In this document: positions 8,301-19,642 of the stretch, piece by piece
Layout: every line of letters begins with the position of its first letter
How positions within the stretch are numbered: position 1 is the first letter of the stretch
Assembly: GCA_023053575.1 (NCBI GenBank)
Contig: JAKZAP010000016.1
Location: 21,532,030-21,596,029 of the forward strand
Reading direction: 5' to 3'
From: Branchinecta lynchi
Taxonomy: Eukaryota > Arthropoda > Branchiopoda > Anostraca > Branchinectidae
Length of the DNA stretch: 64,000 nucleotides
Program-made: the position numbers and the translations under genes
The notes under the pieces: model-generated
The model's database searches: none
Seen by the model: only the letters and a program-made list of their open reading frames with translations
Told to the model about the DNA's origin: nothing

Positions 8301-10630
8301 TTTTATCAACCAGTGTCACCATCTAGTCAAGTAGATAGAACTCCTTTGGTGCGGTTTTGCCAATGATTACTAGGTATCACAGCTCTGATTGGTGACTTAA
8401 AGCAGTTGTCACAGGAGAGGTTTAAGGTTGATGATCGATAGATGCTGCTAGTGGGCAAATCCAAACCCTGAACTGTCCAGACATCAGAAAATCACAATCC
8501 CCTGCTGCTAGGTCGTTTGCTAGCACTATTAGTTGACCAGGAACGCAGTCCTACAGCGTGCTAGCAATTTTAGATGGCGCTGATACTGATGCTAGGTGCC
8601 CGTAAGCTTCTAGGTGGCGCTAGTGTCATCACATGACCCAGGAGAACAGTGTAGTTCAGCCTTAAAGTCGCTAGATGTCTCAAACCATGAGTCCATGGCG
8701 GAACTCATTCTACTAATAAGCTTCTTGCAAGAAATCCTCCGGAGCATCATACGTATTTGCGAGCGTATTTGCCGCTGGGTGATAGAAGGAAGTACTTGCG
8801 GAGGGAAAAAGTAAGAGAGGGTCAATTTCAATTCAATTCAATTCAAATAATTTATGTCCTCCAGAAATCGTAGAACTGGCCAAAAATATAAAACGACAAC
8901 TATGACATAACTAGGCCGTATCGCATAACAAGGCCGTATCGCATATATATATTGCATATATATCGCATATACAATATTTTTGCCCGATGTCTGGAGTGAT
9001 CAATGAAGATTTGCTTCACTTTTTTGTTGATTGCGAGGAGCTGGGAGGGCTAAGAAAAAAGATTTTTTGAGTTGAGAAAGGGAACGAGGATTGGTTTATG
9101 GGGATTTTAAATAATACAACTATTGTGCTAGATACATACGTATAGGTATGGCATATTGTAAAAAATTTTGAGGGGTTGTCATTGCGCATTTTTTTTTTTC
9201 TGTATTGCCATGGTTCGAAAGATTTTTAGTGATTAAATATGATGTCATAAGAATTAACGAAAGACGGCAAGTATACAAATCAGTGTGGTGACGAGAACGC
9301 ACACTATGAAATTCGGGTCTCCAAATTTGAGAATGGATAGAGCGGTAACGGAAGTAGGTTGCATGAACAGCACAGGTATGATCGGGACCTCTCGCACTAG
9401 GCACAATGTATGTTCCAATATTTGAAAATGCGCGGCTTCTTTGAAAGTCAGCTGGATTTCTAAAAGATGACAAACCCACCTTGTTCTAGACGCACGATAA
9501 GGCTAACCCCTAAAAATAAGGGTACTTAACTTTCATTCAAATTGTTTTTCAAAATTGTTATTTCTTACAAAACATTTTTTTAGGTTGAATTTATTCTAGT
9601 AAAATTTAAGATATCTTCATTTATTGTGTATCTGCTGCTTTAAGGAAAAGCAACTCATTGCATTGTTCTCGGATTTTCCACATTGCCGTCCTGATTTTCG
9701 CTTTGAATAAAAGGTCGTCATCTGTTGGAACTCTCACGAATGAACACAGAACTTTCCAGCTGAACACACAAGCCAAAGGGCCTTATGAGCAAATCTCCGA
9801 ATTAGAAAGTGTTAGAAATAAGGGTGGATTTTGATGCAAAGAAAACCGGGCGCTTCCCGGTCCTCGAGGAGGATTAAATGGTAGCAAATGGCAGAAAAGT
9901 GGTCATATTAGATGACACAAATGCGCAACTGCGTTTGTACTAGGAATGGATAGTAGTGTGGTAAGACAATAAGGTTAGCTCTAAGATCCATCAGCTGCCA
10001 TGGAAGAAATAAAGACAAATAAATGGAAAAGAAGACAAACAATGGTCTCAGAGACAGATTTTTGGAGTTGAATTAAGTTACGTGATATTTAGTGGTTTAT
10101 TAGCGATTTTTTTGTTTGTTTTATGTATTTTGCCTTATTGTTCTTTGCCATGGCCCTCGGGCTTTGAAAGCAATGAAGTTTATCATTATCATTATTATGC
10201 CCCATAATAACATAAAAAGCCATAAAGTAAAAATTTGCATAGTATGAAAAAAAAAAAAATCAAGTCTAAAGAGAAATTTGACGCAGTTTCACGCCCTTCC
10301 ACGTCTGTACTATCAGGGATCCGCAGGGTCGTCGCTAGCCTTTTACCTTGGGGGGGGGGGGGGCAGTTTTACTTACGGGACTTGGAGTATACCCACCAAA
10401 AGTGCCGTTGTTGCGAAGCGCAACGTCGCTAACTACTGTACCTAGGACAAATTAAGCGCTTTACATGCCAAGTAAATGACGCATCTAAATAGTGAAGACT
10501 TTGAAATGCGCTGCAGACAAAATTTTGTATAAATGCGGATGATCAAAGTGCCTTTTTGCGATCCCAAATGAAATTACCAAACGGACTACCAATCAAACCA
10601 CAGAGCTGTCCTTCGGAAACAAGACCAAAG
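8301..10630. other. Non-coding stretch, scattered repeat fragments
   Basis: I see no supportable gene. There is a GCTAG/CTAGC-rich part (8480-8640), a CCGTATCGCAT duplication around 8915-8945, ATTCAATTCAATTCAA at about 8829-8844, and a fragment of the ACGGAAGTAGGTTGCAT repeat at about 9345. A degenerate hAT-MITE edge with a G-run lies near 10350. Short ORFs here lack any family feature. Confidence 0.5.
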
Positions 10631-10637
10631 GTTTCGA

Positions 10638-11629
10638 TGGGATCCCAAAAATTCAAATGATCCAGACAATTGGGTCTTGTCTTCGCCAGATCTAGTTTTT
10701 GCCAGACTTCTTGAACATTTTTAAGATTAAAATTCAGAAACAGATTAGGACCATATAGCTAATCATCTGAGAAAATCAAGTTCAGATATGGATTCAGCTG
10801 TGTGCTTACCCGTATAAGTCATATCTATTTTGACGAAAACTTCCTGCCTTACTTCTCTGCCTTACTTTTGACGAAAACTTCCTGCCAATTTTCTGGTTTC
10901 TGCCGAAGTCCGGAACTACTTGTCTGGCGAAAAAAGAAAGCTAAAAATAATACAGCGATCTTCTTTCCCCTATATCGAATATCTAATCAACTTAAAATAA
11001 AAATTTAACTTATAACAAATCTTCCGGTTCCAGCTGGATTCCGGCAGAACTATATGTCCGGGTAAGAAATGATTGTCATATATGTATTCAGCATCTCTTC
11101 TTATCCCTAAATCAGATCTCTAATCAACTCCAAAAAAACTTTTACTTTTAACAAATTTTCCGGTTCTTGTTGCATTCTGGACGAGCTACTTGTCCGGGTA
11201 GAAAACGATTTTCACGTAAGTGGTCAGCATGTCTTCTTACCCCCAAATCAAACATCTAATCAACACCAAATGAAACTTTTAATTTAACAAACTGTCCTGT
11301 TTTTGCCCGATTCTGGACGAATTACTTGTCCGGCGAGAACATGGTTTTCATAATCATGTTCAGCATGTCTTCTTACCACTTACCCCACTATCACATTAGC
11401 TGTTTAAAAATATTTTGTTTTCCCCTTAATTTGAACCCCCACTCCTACCCCCAAATGTAGGGCTACAGAGACCATCTACGAACTTAACCTTACATTTGAC
11501 CCAAAGAATCCTCCCACCAAGTTTCATCAAATATCGCATTCCTTTCGAGAGTTATCGTGCTCACAGACAGACGGACGGACAACTTTTGCGATGTCATATG
11601 TATCCCTCCACATACGTTTTGGGATCCCA
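10638..11629 (+). mobile_element. ~1-kb repeat bounded by TGGGATCCCAAAA, copy 1
   Basis: Both ends carry TGGGATCCCAAAA in inverted orientation. Inside, a segment with the phrases ATTCTGGACGA, CTTGTCCGG, CATGTCTTCTTACC and CTAATCAAC recurs about every 134 bp, at roughly 11018, 11153 and 11288. The right side carries the constant block ending GACGGACGGACAACTTTTGC. No ORF spans it. Matching copies are at 22940-23901 and, inverted, at 55998-56956. I cannot assign a superfamily. Confidence 0.65.
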
Positions 11630-13480
11630 AAAAGTAGTGGCCATTCAGGTAAAGTACACAAAGTACATTTATTCTGAATTTACAGCAAAAAAAAGGTTCA
11701 CAACAAGAGCCGTGCTTATTCCTGAAATTACGATCCTTTCTTTTCCCTTTCTTTTCTTTTCCCTTCCTTCTTATTTTCTTTTTCTTTTCTCTGTCCTTGT
11801 ATTTCTTCTTGACAAATTAATGAATACTGTCACCCGTTACGGGCAGTGCTCACATGGGGTGTAGTTAGTTTACAGTGTATGATTTGCTTTTTGTTAATAA
11901 ATAAACTGAAACTGAAAAACTGAAAATGAACTGAAACTCATCAGATTCGTATAAAGTATGTTTCTCAAAGAAGGTTGTTCGCCTTTTTATAAAAAGGCTG
12001 TTACACTCTATTATAGGCATCGCTCAATAAAGTCAGTTGTGAAAAAAAAATAATATTCCAACGGGGGATCGTGGTTTGTCAGGGATAATTGTAATATAAA
12101 ACCATTAGTTGCTCCTTTTCACCATTCAGTCACCTTTCTGCTTCTTTTCTTGTTAATTTTGTTTTAAGTAAGTTAATTTGTGTTATTAGTTTTGTGGTTA
12201 TGTACACATTTAATTTATTTTCTCAGAACATAGAACGTCGAAAATATTGTGCAAAACCATCTCAAGATCGTGTTTTCAGTAAAAAAAAAAAAAAATGAAT
12301 ACCTGTTTACCCGCTGGTCATACGGAGTCTGGAGATAGTAAACTAAAAAATAAAGATAAGTAGACACCACGAAACAAAATAAAATAAAACAAAAGTTAAC
12401 GAGAAGACAGAATCGAAAATATAAACGAATGAGACATGGTACGAAGATAGCATTTTGTTGGCATAAAGTGATACTTTTTTGCGAACCTCCTGGAGTTTAG
12501 CAATTATTATCGAGAACTTTATATGTTTGAATTAGGGAAAAACGGGGTTTTTAGCTGACAAAAACAGAAATGGCCCATTGCGAAGAATAGGTAAAAACAT
12601 AAAAACACGAACAACATAGAATACAGAAAAATCAGTAAGTTTAACGAAAGCTTTATTTATTAAAAAAAAGCTCAAGGTTGTATAACCTGCTTAACACACA
12701 CGCAAGCATTACATCCACTTTAGTTTCTTCTCCCTCTTCTTCCCTTACATTTCTTGTCGTCTTTTATCTGATGAAAAAGTTCCTTTTCTAGAAATCTTAT
12801 CCATCTTTGTAACTAAGCAACTAACGGATCCCAGTGCCCGTCCAATATATCAAATAGCTCCAAAGCGTAATGTACATTAGAAGGTTTCGTAAAGAGCTTT
12901 CTAGTGCAACCCCATTAGTTCCTAGCAGGGGTGTTGTACTAAACAAGGGGTGATTGGAAAGCCGATAAGGCTTTAACCTGGTCAGTTTTTCGTGAGCCGA
13001 AAGCTGGTATCTTCTCCTAGAGAGTTTGTAATGACTGAGTAACTAAACTTATTACTTGTTCCGAACACAAAGTATGGAGTAAGTATCTTGGTAAACATAG
13101 GGAAGGGTCCAGTATATATAGGGGGCACGATATGCGGCCAGGCGTTAGAAAACTATGAGGGACATCTTTGAGGAGTTTCAAGGATTAAAGCACACCTCGC
13201 ACTATTTACTGTTTATGTTCCAATAATCGAATCTGTCCGAATACTGTAAAGCTATACTCTGCTTTTAATAAATTATCCACTACCTTGCTTTTATGAAGCC
13301 TTTTCGAACGCCCATTGACTTCTAGCAAAATCAGGTCAAAATTGAGAAAACCGGTTTTACGCAAGAATAGCATGAGACGCGAACACTCGTCGGGGTCATG
13401 ATGCGATAAAAACTAGTAAAACGCGGTGCAAAGATTATTGAGGTGCTGTTAGCGGGCAGATGAAATTTGGGTCTCCGAGT
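11630..13480. other. Non-coding stretch with LINE 3'-end remnants
   Basis: No gene is supportable. Near 11895-11940 the sequence AATAAATAAACTGAAACTGAAA looks like the 3' end of a plus-strand LINE with an (ACTGAA)n-type tail. A second poly-A near 12280 and AT-rich sequence follow. The remainder is unassigned. Confidence 0.45.
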
Positions 13481-14157
13481 TTAAAGTTCAATGGGCACAT
13501 CAAACTATCCCAATCCCACTCTGTAACAACCTAGGAACAATGCTTACCCCCTAGATCAGCAGCTTTTTCAACAGTTTCCTCTCTGTGATATTTCAAAGCG
13601 TATTTTTTTGGGCCAGTACATGCTCAATTTACTAGCTTGGACAAAGATAAAAGTGATGTTTCTTATAATACTTAGTAGACCTTTATTTTATGTATAAATC
13701 AGCTTGTATAATTCGGATTTGAATAGGTTATTTGTTTTGAATGGTTTTTGTAGCTATGTTATTTTTCATGAGCTTATTGCATATTCTGGTACATTTTATA
13801 AAGCAATTTAATCAAGCTTCACAACACTACTCCACAAAGAAAAACTTTTAATAGGCACTTTATGTCATAGAACTTCTGATGAAACATTAGAACAATCAGG
13901 TAAACTGCATCTGAGGCTTGACTGTGGTGACATCTCAAATATATCCTTTTCTATCAAGTATTGCTGGGAGCTTTTGAATTTCTTGCCACGATATCCCAGC
14001 TCCTAAGATTTGGATCGCCGAAATGCCAGAGAGGTACAGACAAGGGATAACAAGAAAACGGTCGATTTTCGTAGCGCCTTCTAATGGAAGTTGGAAATGT
14101 TTATTTGTGAAGCATTTAATACAAAGTAAAGCATTAGAAGTGCCCATTGTGCTTTAA
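13481..14157 (-). mobile_element. TTAA-flanked MITE, copy 1
   Basis: The element is bounded by TTAA at 13481-13484 and 14154-14157. It has imperfect inverted ends of the form AGNNCAATGGNCAC. It matches two other full copies, at 25094-25772 (opposite orientation) and 46007-46684, over about 675 bp. TTAA targeting is a hallmark of piggyBac-like elements, but the termini do not start CCC, so that assignment is tentative. The ORF at 13935-14147 (minus) is shared by the copies. Confidence 0.7.
13935..14147 (-). pseudogene. 70-codon ORF shared by TTAA MITE copies
   Basis: The same 65-70-codon frame is open in all three copies (also 25104-25316 and 46477-46674). It starts near the terminus and includes the segment LPLEGATKIDRF. 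Compared by eye with the 25-kb copy, amino-acid-changing differences (about nine) outnumber silent ones (about five). This gives no strong sign of selection. It is probably the remnant of a transposon gene or chance. Confidence 0.35.
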
Positions 14158-14620
14158 GAACTAACGAATGCTGTTACGGAAGTAGGTTGCATTAGCATTA
14201 TAGGCACGACAGGTTCTTTAACAATTTGAACTAAAGAGAAAAGGTGAGAGACAAATCTTTTGTGGGAAATCGGAATCTGAGAATGTTCGCCGGTTCGGCA
14301 ACATCGCAGGGAGAGCCCATGGTTTCGTGTTTTTTTTTACTTACTATGGACGTCAAGGCTTTAGCGGAATTGAATTTACTTACTATCTGAAAAGGAGATC
14401 AGCCGCCTGTCCCCCCCCCCCCGCCCCTTCTCGTCGTCCGTGCGTCGGCCCGAGAGGAACACTGGCAGTCGGTTTTTGCCGTATCCTGCCAATTTCTGAG
14501 CCGATTTTTTACACGGTTTTATTCCAACATTTATTTCAGGTTATATGTTCTAAAGTGTGTTAATTAACCTGTTGTCGTTTTAATGTACTTCGTGAATGTC
14601 TCACATGTTGACCTCTTCTA
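14158..14620. other. Spacer between MITEs
   Basis: No gene. It contains a fragment of the GGAAGTAGGTTGCAT repeat and a C-run near 14411. Confidence 0.4.
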
Positions 14621-14949
14621 GATTTAAAGGACCTGTCTTACCTATAATACTAACGCAACCTACTTCCATAATCACTCCATATATTTCTAACCCCGGAGAC
14701 CCCAATTTCGTACGGTACATTCTAACCCCTCTAACAAAACCAGGCTGATTTTCTCACTTGTTTTGCTACCTTCGGGCTTCGATGTGTATCACGATGTCGA
14801 CGGTTGTCTGCGAGAAGCAAGGCAACGGGTCTCGGAAAAGGCTTCAAACAGCCAAAACCGTGGGTTATTTGTTGAAAGCACAGCCTAGTTTTAAAGTATT
14901 CAAATATTCTGAAAATACTTCAAGTTGAGTTGGTTTTTTTTAAGCTATT
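14621..14949 (+). mobile_element. AAAGGACC-terminus MITE, copy 1
   Basis: It starts TTTAAAGGACCTGTCTTAC and shares with the copies at 17337-18103 and 25871-26107 the phrases GCAACCTACTTCCAT, GGTACATTCTAACCCCTC, and CTTCGATGTGTATCACG. The right terminus GGGTCCTTTAA is degraded in this copy. Non-coding. Confidence 0.6.
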
Positions 14950-16574
14950 TGGAATTAAATTTGATTGATCGATTGAAACGAAGGAGAAACCTTAAATTAC
15001 ACAAGGACCTACACTACAAGAACTAGAGAACCAAAATGAGCAATGTTTCATTTGTTCCGGTGAAGGTGAAGACGAAGATAAATAAAATAGAGCACTGGTA
15101 AATTAAAAACTCATAAATAAATACAAAATTCTATATCCTATGGTGGAAGGTCATTTGCTCGTTCACTTGTTTTATTCTTGTTAGTTTACACTTCAGTGAT
15201 TTTTCTCTTCTTCTCTCTTCACTTTTCTTTCACTTTCCATTTATTTTTCTACTGTGTTTAGTTTATTTCCATGAACGCACTATTTGGTAAGCTCAACACG
15301 TTCACAGGTGGTATTTTCGTAGTGGGACCAAAGGAGTAAATGTTTTTATTTCTTGTGCATAAACTAGACTAAACTAACTAAACAAAAAATGTATGAAACA
15401 TATCCCAGAAAACAATCCCGCTATTCGTACAGATGGGTGACTTTCCTCATCCCCATCAGTAATGGTGTCAGTCCTGGATTCTGGAATAGATGGCAAAGAC
15501 CGAAGGAAGAACTCATTACAAGTCTGAAAGGAAGTTTTTTCGTCGGTGAGTAGTTCCGGAATGTCTCAAGCTTTTAACCCCTCTTCCGATCCTCCACTCT
15601 GGTGCCATTAGGGGGGCACATCTATTGTATAAGAGCATCAATAGATTACATTAGGAAGACGCTATTCTCCGTTTTTCTCCATTCCGCTAAAAGCATCGCA
15701 GGCCCTGATCCCACCATAAGATAACTGTGGAACTTCGCAGACAAGTAATAGATCAGCTCGTTGACGAATGAGCGTCAAGAGCTTGCTGATACTTTGACCT
15801 AACTGAAGAAACAAATGGGGAAGACTCATTTCGGGTGCTTTTAAGTTTTACAACCGGCTAAGTGAAATCACTTTGTCCCTGGTGACGGATTGGGATGGTA
15901 AGAAATATAAATTATGCTGTTTATGCCATAGGAATTTGTCATGGTTCGAGGAAAAATTTAAAGATGGTCAAAACACCATTAGAAATGAGCAAAGATGAGT
16001 ATCGCCCCTGTGTAAAGTCGTTGGGCTTTTAGTCTATCGAAGGGACACGAAAGTAATGAACGCACGCCGATAGGATGTGTGCGTATGGAAATTCCCTCCT
16101 GCAAAACTTCACAGCAGACGTGCAGTGGCTTAAAGTACCAAGGGCATGACAGTCTTATTTTTATTTTACACTCACGTGGATATAAGCTCTATGCAACCTA
16201 GCTTCCAAGCTAGGGGGATTTAAAGCAAACTAGCTTGCGCCACATCTACAAGTTACGTCAAATTTGGGCAATTTTTGTTGTGTTTAAGTTTAATTCGAAA
16301 ATCCGCTTATTTATTGTATCTTGTATCTAATATACTTAATTACTTAGAATCTGTTTAGGGATTCTGTTGAGATCTGTTGAGTGATCGTAGTGACGTTGAG
16401 AACATTAACGTTGTCCAGAGAAGCCCAAATTCACAGTTGGGCCGCGCAATTTGAATTTCATCGAAGACGTTATTTTAGAGCAAGTCTTTCAAACAAGTAA
16501 GGAATCGTTATTCGGGAATTCTCCTTATCAGTCTGCGGATCTGTTTATTTACTATCTCTTGTCATTAGTGCTGG
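14950..16574. other. Non-coding stretch, unassigned
   Basis: No supportable gene. The part 15400-16150 has fragments of coding-like composition with many stops and could be a decayed LINE, but no motif is clear enough to call. Confidence 0.4.
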
Positions 16575-16582
16575 TGGTGAGG

Positions 16583-16745
16583 CAGGTCCGCATCCAGGAA
16601 TTTATTTCGGGGGGAGGGGAGTTGCCCGCGCGTCGGACAAAAAGTACAAAAAAGAGGTAGATCATGGAGGTTAAAGCCGAACGATTATTTTTTTATGTTT
16701 CGGGGGGGGGGATTAACCTCCCCTCCCCCAATGGATACGGCCCTG
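16583..16745. mobile_element. hAT MITE, 163 bp, copy 1
   Basis: The termini CAGGTCCGCATCC and GGATACGGCCCTG are inverted repeats. The 8-bp direct repeat TGGTGAGG flanks both ends exactly (16575-16582, 16746-16753). An 8-bp duplication with CAGG...CCTG ends is typical of the hAT superfamily. The interior contains G- and C-runs and ATTTATTTCGGGGGG. Confidence 0.88.
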
Positions 16746-17005
16746 TGGTGAGGTATAGGAGGATTAACAGGACGTAATCCGCCTGGAAACGCTGAACTTG
16801 GATACGGTAAATAGCGGAGCGACGGACTAATGCATTTGCATCGGATTTTCAAATCCGTTTGAATCAGTAAAGAAGAAGTTATCAGCATCAGACTACATAT
16901 GCAACACTGGCAGTGCTGATCTCTGATTATCTGCCCTCAACCGGGAAGTGCAATGGGCAGTTGGGGGCTAGTCATTCTGATAGTGCTTTCGCACACCCTT
17001 CCTGT

Positions 17006-17198
17006 CAGGGCCGTATCCGGGGGGGGGGGTTAGGGGGTTGACCCTCCCCCCCTGGAAGATACAAAAATGATCATTCTTATAGGCTTTTCCCTGTGATCTA
17101 TGCCTTTTTTGTACTTTTTTTGTCCGAACCGCAGACACACACACCTGAAAGCACCCCCCCCCCCCCCCCCCCGAAATAAATTCCTGGATACGGGCCTG
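17006..17198. mobile_element. hAT MITE, 193 bp, copy 2
   Basis: The ends CAGGGCCGTATCC and GGATACGGGCCTG are inverted. The flanking duplication CTTCCTGT is perfect (16998-17005, 17199-17206). It is internally related to the copies at 16583 and 24917, including the AAATAAATTCCTGGATACGG edge. Confidence 0.88.
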
Positions 17199-17336
17199 CT
17201 TCCTGTCACCTTTCCCAGATTTCTTCTGGTACCCGTTTGGAGCAAAGTGGACTATAAAAGTAGGTATAGTGATTCTTAGTAATTGCAGGTGAATCTTGAC
17301 TATAGAGGCTCGGATTTTTGCTCCATTCAGAGAACC

Positions 17337-18103
17337 TTGAAAGGACCTGTCTTAGCTATAACACTAATGCAACCTACTTCCATGATCACTCCGTAAGTTT
17401 CTAACACAAAAATCAACGGAGAAATCAACAAAAATGGGGTTTTTATAGGCCAACGAATATACTGAAATAAAAGGCGAATATTTCGGGAGGACAACAGCCT
17501 CCCTTCTTCGGCGCAGACAGAAAATTTCGAGAAAAAATGCCAAAACGAGTATGAAGATCAACAGCCAAGAAAACTAAAACAAACAAAAAAACAACAAGAA
17601 ACCAAAGATTAAAATAAAAATTGAAAGAATTGGAAGCATAAAATAAAGACAGCGAGCCACTCACCAATACCTGGGACTTACAATTATGATTGTTTTCGCT
17701 CGATACTAGCAAATGACTGCTGAAAGAAATTTCATTCCACAGGCAAGCGACCGTGACGAGCAGCTCGGGGCGTTACGTCATATTGCGTTTGAATTTTTGT
17801 GATATGTCAGGCCACTATGGTTTACGAAATAATCTACGTTTCTAAACCCGGAGATCTCAATTTCCTACGGTACATTCTAACCCCTCTAACAAAACTATGC
17901 CGATTTTCTCACTTGCCGTGTTTAGCTACCTTCGATGTGTATCACGCTGTCCCTGTTTTCGCTACAAGTCAACGGGTCTCGGAAAAGACTTAAAACAGCA
18001 AAAACCGTGGGTCATTTTTTCAAAGCACTGCCTAGTTTTAAAGTATTCAAATATTTTAATATATTGTAAGTTGAAGATTAAATAGTGCGAAGGGTCCTTT
18101 AAA
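17337..18103 (+). mobile_element. AAAGGACC-terminus MITE, copy 2, with internal insertion
   Basis: It starts AAAGGACCTGTCTTAG and ends GGGTCCTTTAAA. Compared with the 14.6-kb copy, the sequence is interrupted after TTTCTAAC (about 17404) and resumes at TTTCTAAACCCGGAGA (about 17838), so roughly 0.43 kb is inserted. The insert has no clear identity. Confidence 0.55.
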
Positions 18104-18480
18104 GCGCAACTCTTACTAGAAATGATCCTTTCATAATGAAATGGCTAAACAATATCGTTTTCAAAAATACCACTACTTTCAGCGAGAAATATGATATTTT
18201 CTTGTTAGCGCCTGTCAACTCCATCCCGCCTCCCTCTCTCCGACGCGGCCGCTTGACGCAAAGTATTTGAAAACTGAACGCACCTTGGTTGAAAAGTGGG
18301 AAAACCAAGCAAAAGAAAGAAGTCCAAAACAGAAGATAGACGTGATGGTCCACCATGTCTTTCAAAAACGAAAAATAATATTTTGAAGCTTCGCGTGTCC
18401 TTATTTTTGAAATAGTTGTTGACGGACCTTGACGCTTTCGGTGAAGTTTGCGTTGCGTGACTTTCAAAACTCGGCTAGTC
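18098..18480. repeat. Dispersed repeat beginning CAACTCTTACTAGAAATGAT, copy 1
   Basis: It shares long stretches with 29338-29780 and, more weakly, 47985-48300: CTCTTACTAGAAATGATC, CTTGTTAGCGC, CTCTCCGACGCGGC, and TTGAAAACTGAA. The minus-strand ORF here is incidental. It is non-coding and of unknown class. Confidence 0.55.
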
Positions 18481-19347
18481 CCAGAAAGTGCTAAAACTCA
18501 TAGGTACAAAATTAAAGGACACCTGAATGAAGAGTACCGAATCATCCCTATCTGTATGACTTCCGTTAACATTGCCTGCAGAAAACCCAATCCAAATACG
18601 AAATAATGTTTCGAAGCTATGATTTCTGCTCCATTTTGCATCTGTCCTTATTTCACTACCGAACAATTTTAGAAATGAACAAAGGTCTCCAATCAGCCCT
18701 TCTTCTGGAATATTTTTCAACCAGTTAAGCCCTATCTAGAAGAAATTCCAATACGATCTGGCCAGTGCTGAACAAGATTTGAATGAATTGCGCTTTTTGT
18801 CTTGGAGTCTGCATGTGAAAAACCTCCAGAAACGAACATCCCTATTTTGAAAACGTCACGCTCAAGAGAAGGATGCTCTCCGTGGCCATGTCTGTAAATG
18901 CATTCTCCATGGTGTGTTCAAGTATGGTTTCATTGTTCACGTGTCCTTTAAGCAATGTCGAAAAGCAGGGATTTCAGAATCTTATAATCCCATAAGAGAG
19001 CTGGGGATAATATGAAAATCAGAATAAGCAAGAGAGTCCTTCAAAGTTCCGGTGATATTGTGTTGTATACTTGGGAAGCTGATTTGATTTCGAGGGTGGT
19101 GGATGAAGCTAGGTCTTGAATAGGGTCACTAGGACCTGGTGGATAGCGTGGAAATCTGAAGACAGGCGGGTCTGACTTAAGGTTCCACTCTCAAAACCAA
19201 TCAACAAAACGAGGGGTAGGGATGTCCTAGGTAGCCTAGGGCTCAGACGCACTCTTTTCTTCTCTCTCGATCAAATGACGTACAGTTAGCTACTATTTAA
19301 AAAAAAGTCTCTTTTGTCAACAAGATGGTGATTTGATGACTCATCTT
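18481..19347. other. Non-coding spacer, unassigned
   Basis: No gene or clear repeat is recognised before the CCCTAAAC target site of the hAT MITE. Confidence 0.4.
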
Positions 19348-19642
19348 CCCTAAACTAGTGTTGGGCGATATTCGATATCGATAACGATATATCGATACAT
19401 CGGACCAAATATCGATATCGAATATCGAAACGTAAATATCGATATCGAAAACGATTTTTTTTCATTCATAATTATTGTAAATAATCCAACATAACCTACA
19501 TTTATATATCCGAAATTGCAGCAATATGTCTCCGTAATTCAGTTCTTATTTATTAAGAGTTTGAGATGATGCAAGATGCTATTTAACGACAATTTCGTTA
19601 GTAAACTTTTGGCGAAACGAGACGTATCCTATAGCGAAACAT

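Noticed and set aside
8614..8814. 66-codon ORF with a hydrophobic helix, and the overlapping minus ORF
   Set aside because: There is no flanking gene signal, and it lies in repeat-like GCTAG-rich sequence. Length is within chance for this window.
9120..9479. 119-codon minus-strand ORF
   Set aside because: It overlaps a dispersed repeat (GGAAGTAGGTTGCAT family), has odd composition, and no domain is recognisable.
15400..16150. Decayed LINE or gene
   Set aside because: Coding-like fragments appear in several frames, but no RT motif is clear enough to support a call.
18099..18720. Two minus-strand ORFs of 122 and 81 codons
   Set aside because: They fall in the CTTACTAGAAATGATC repeat. The copy at 29338 does not keep the frame, so they are incidental.
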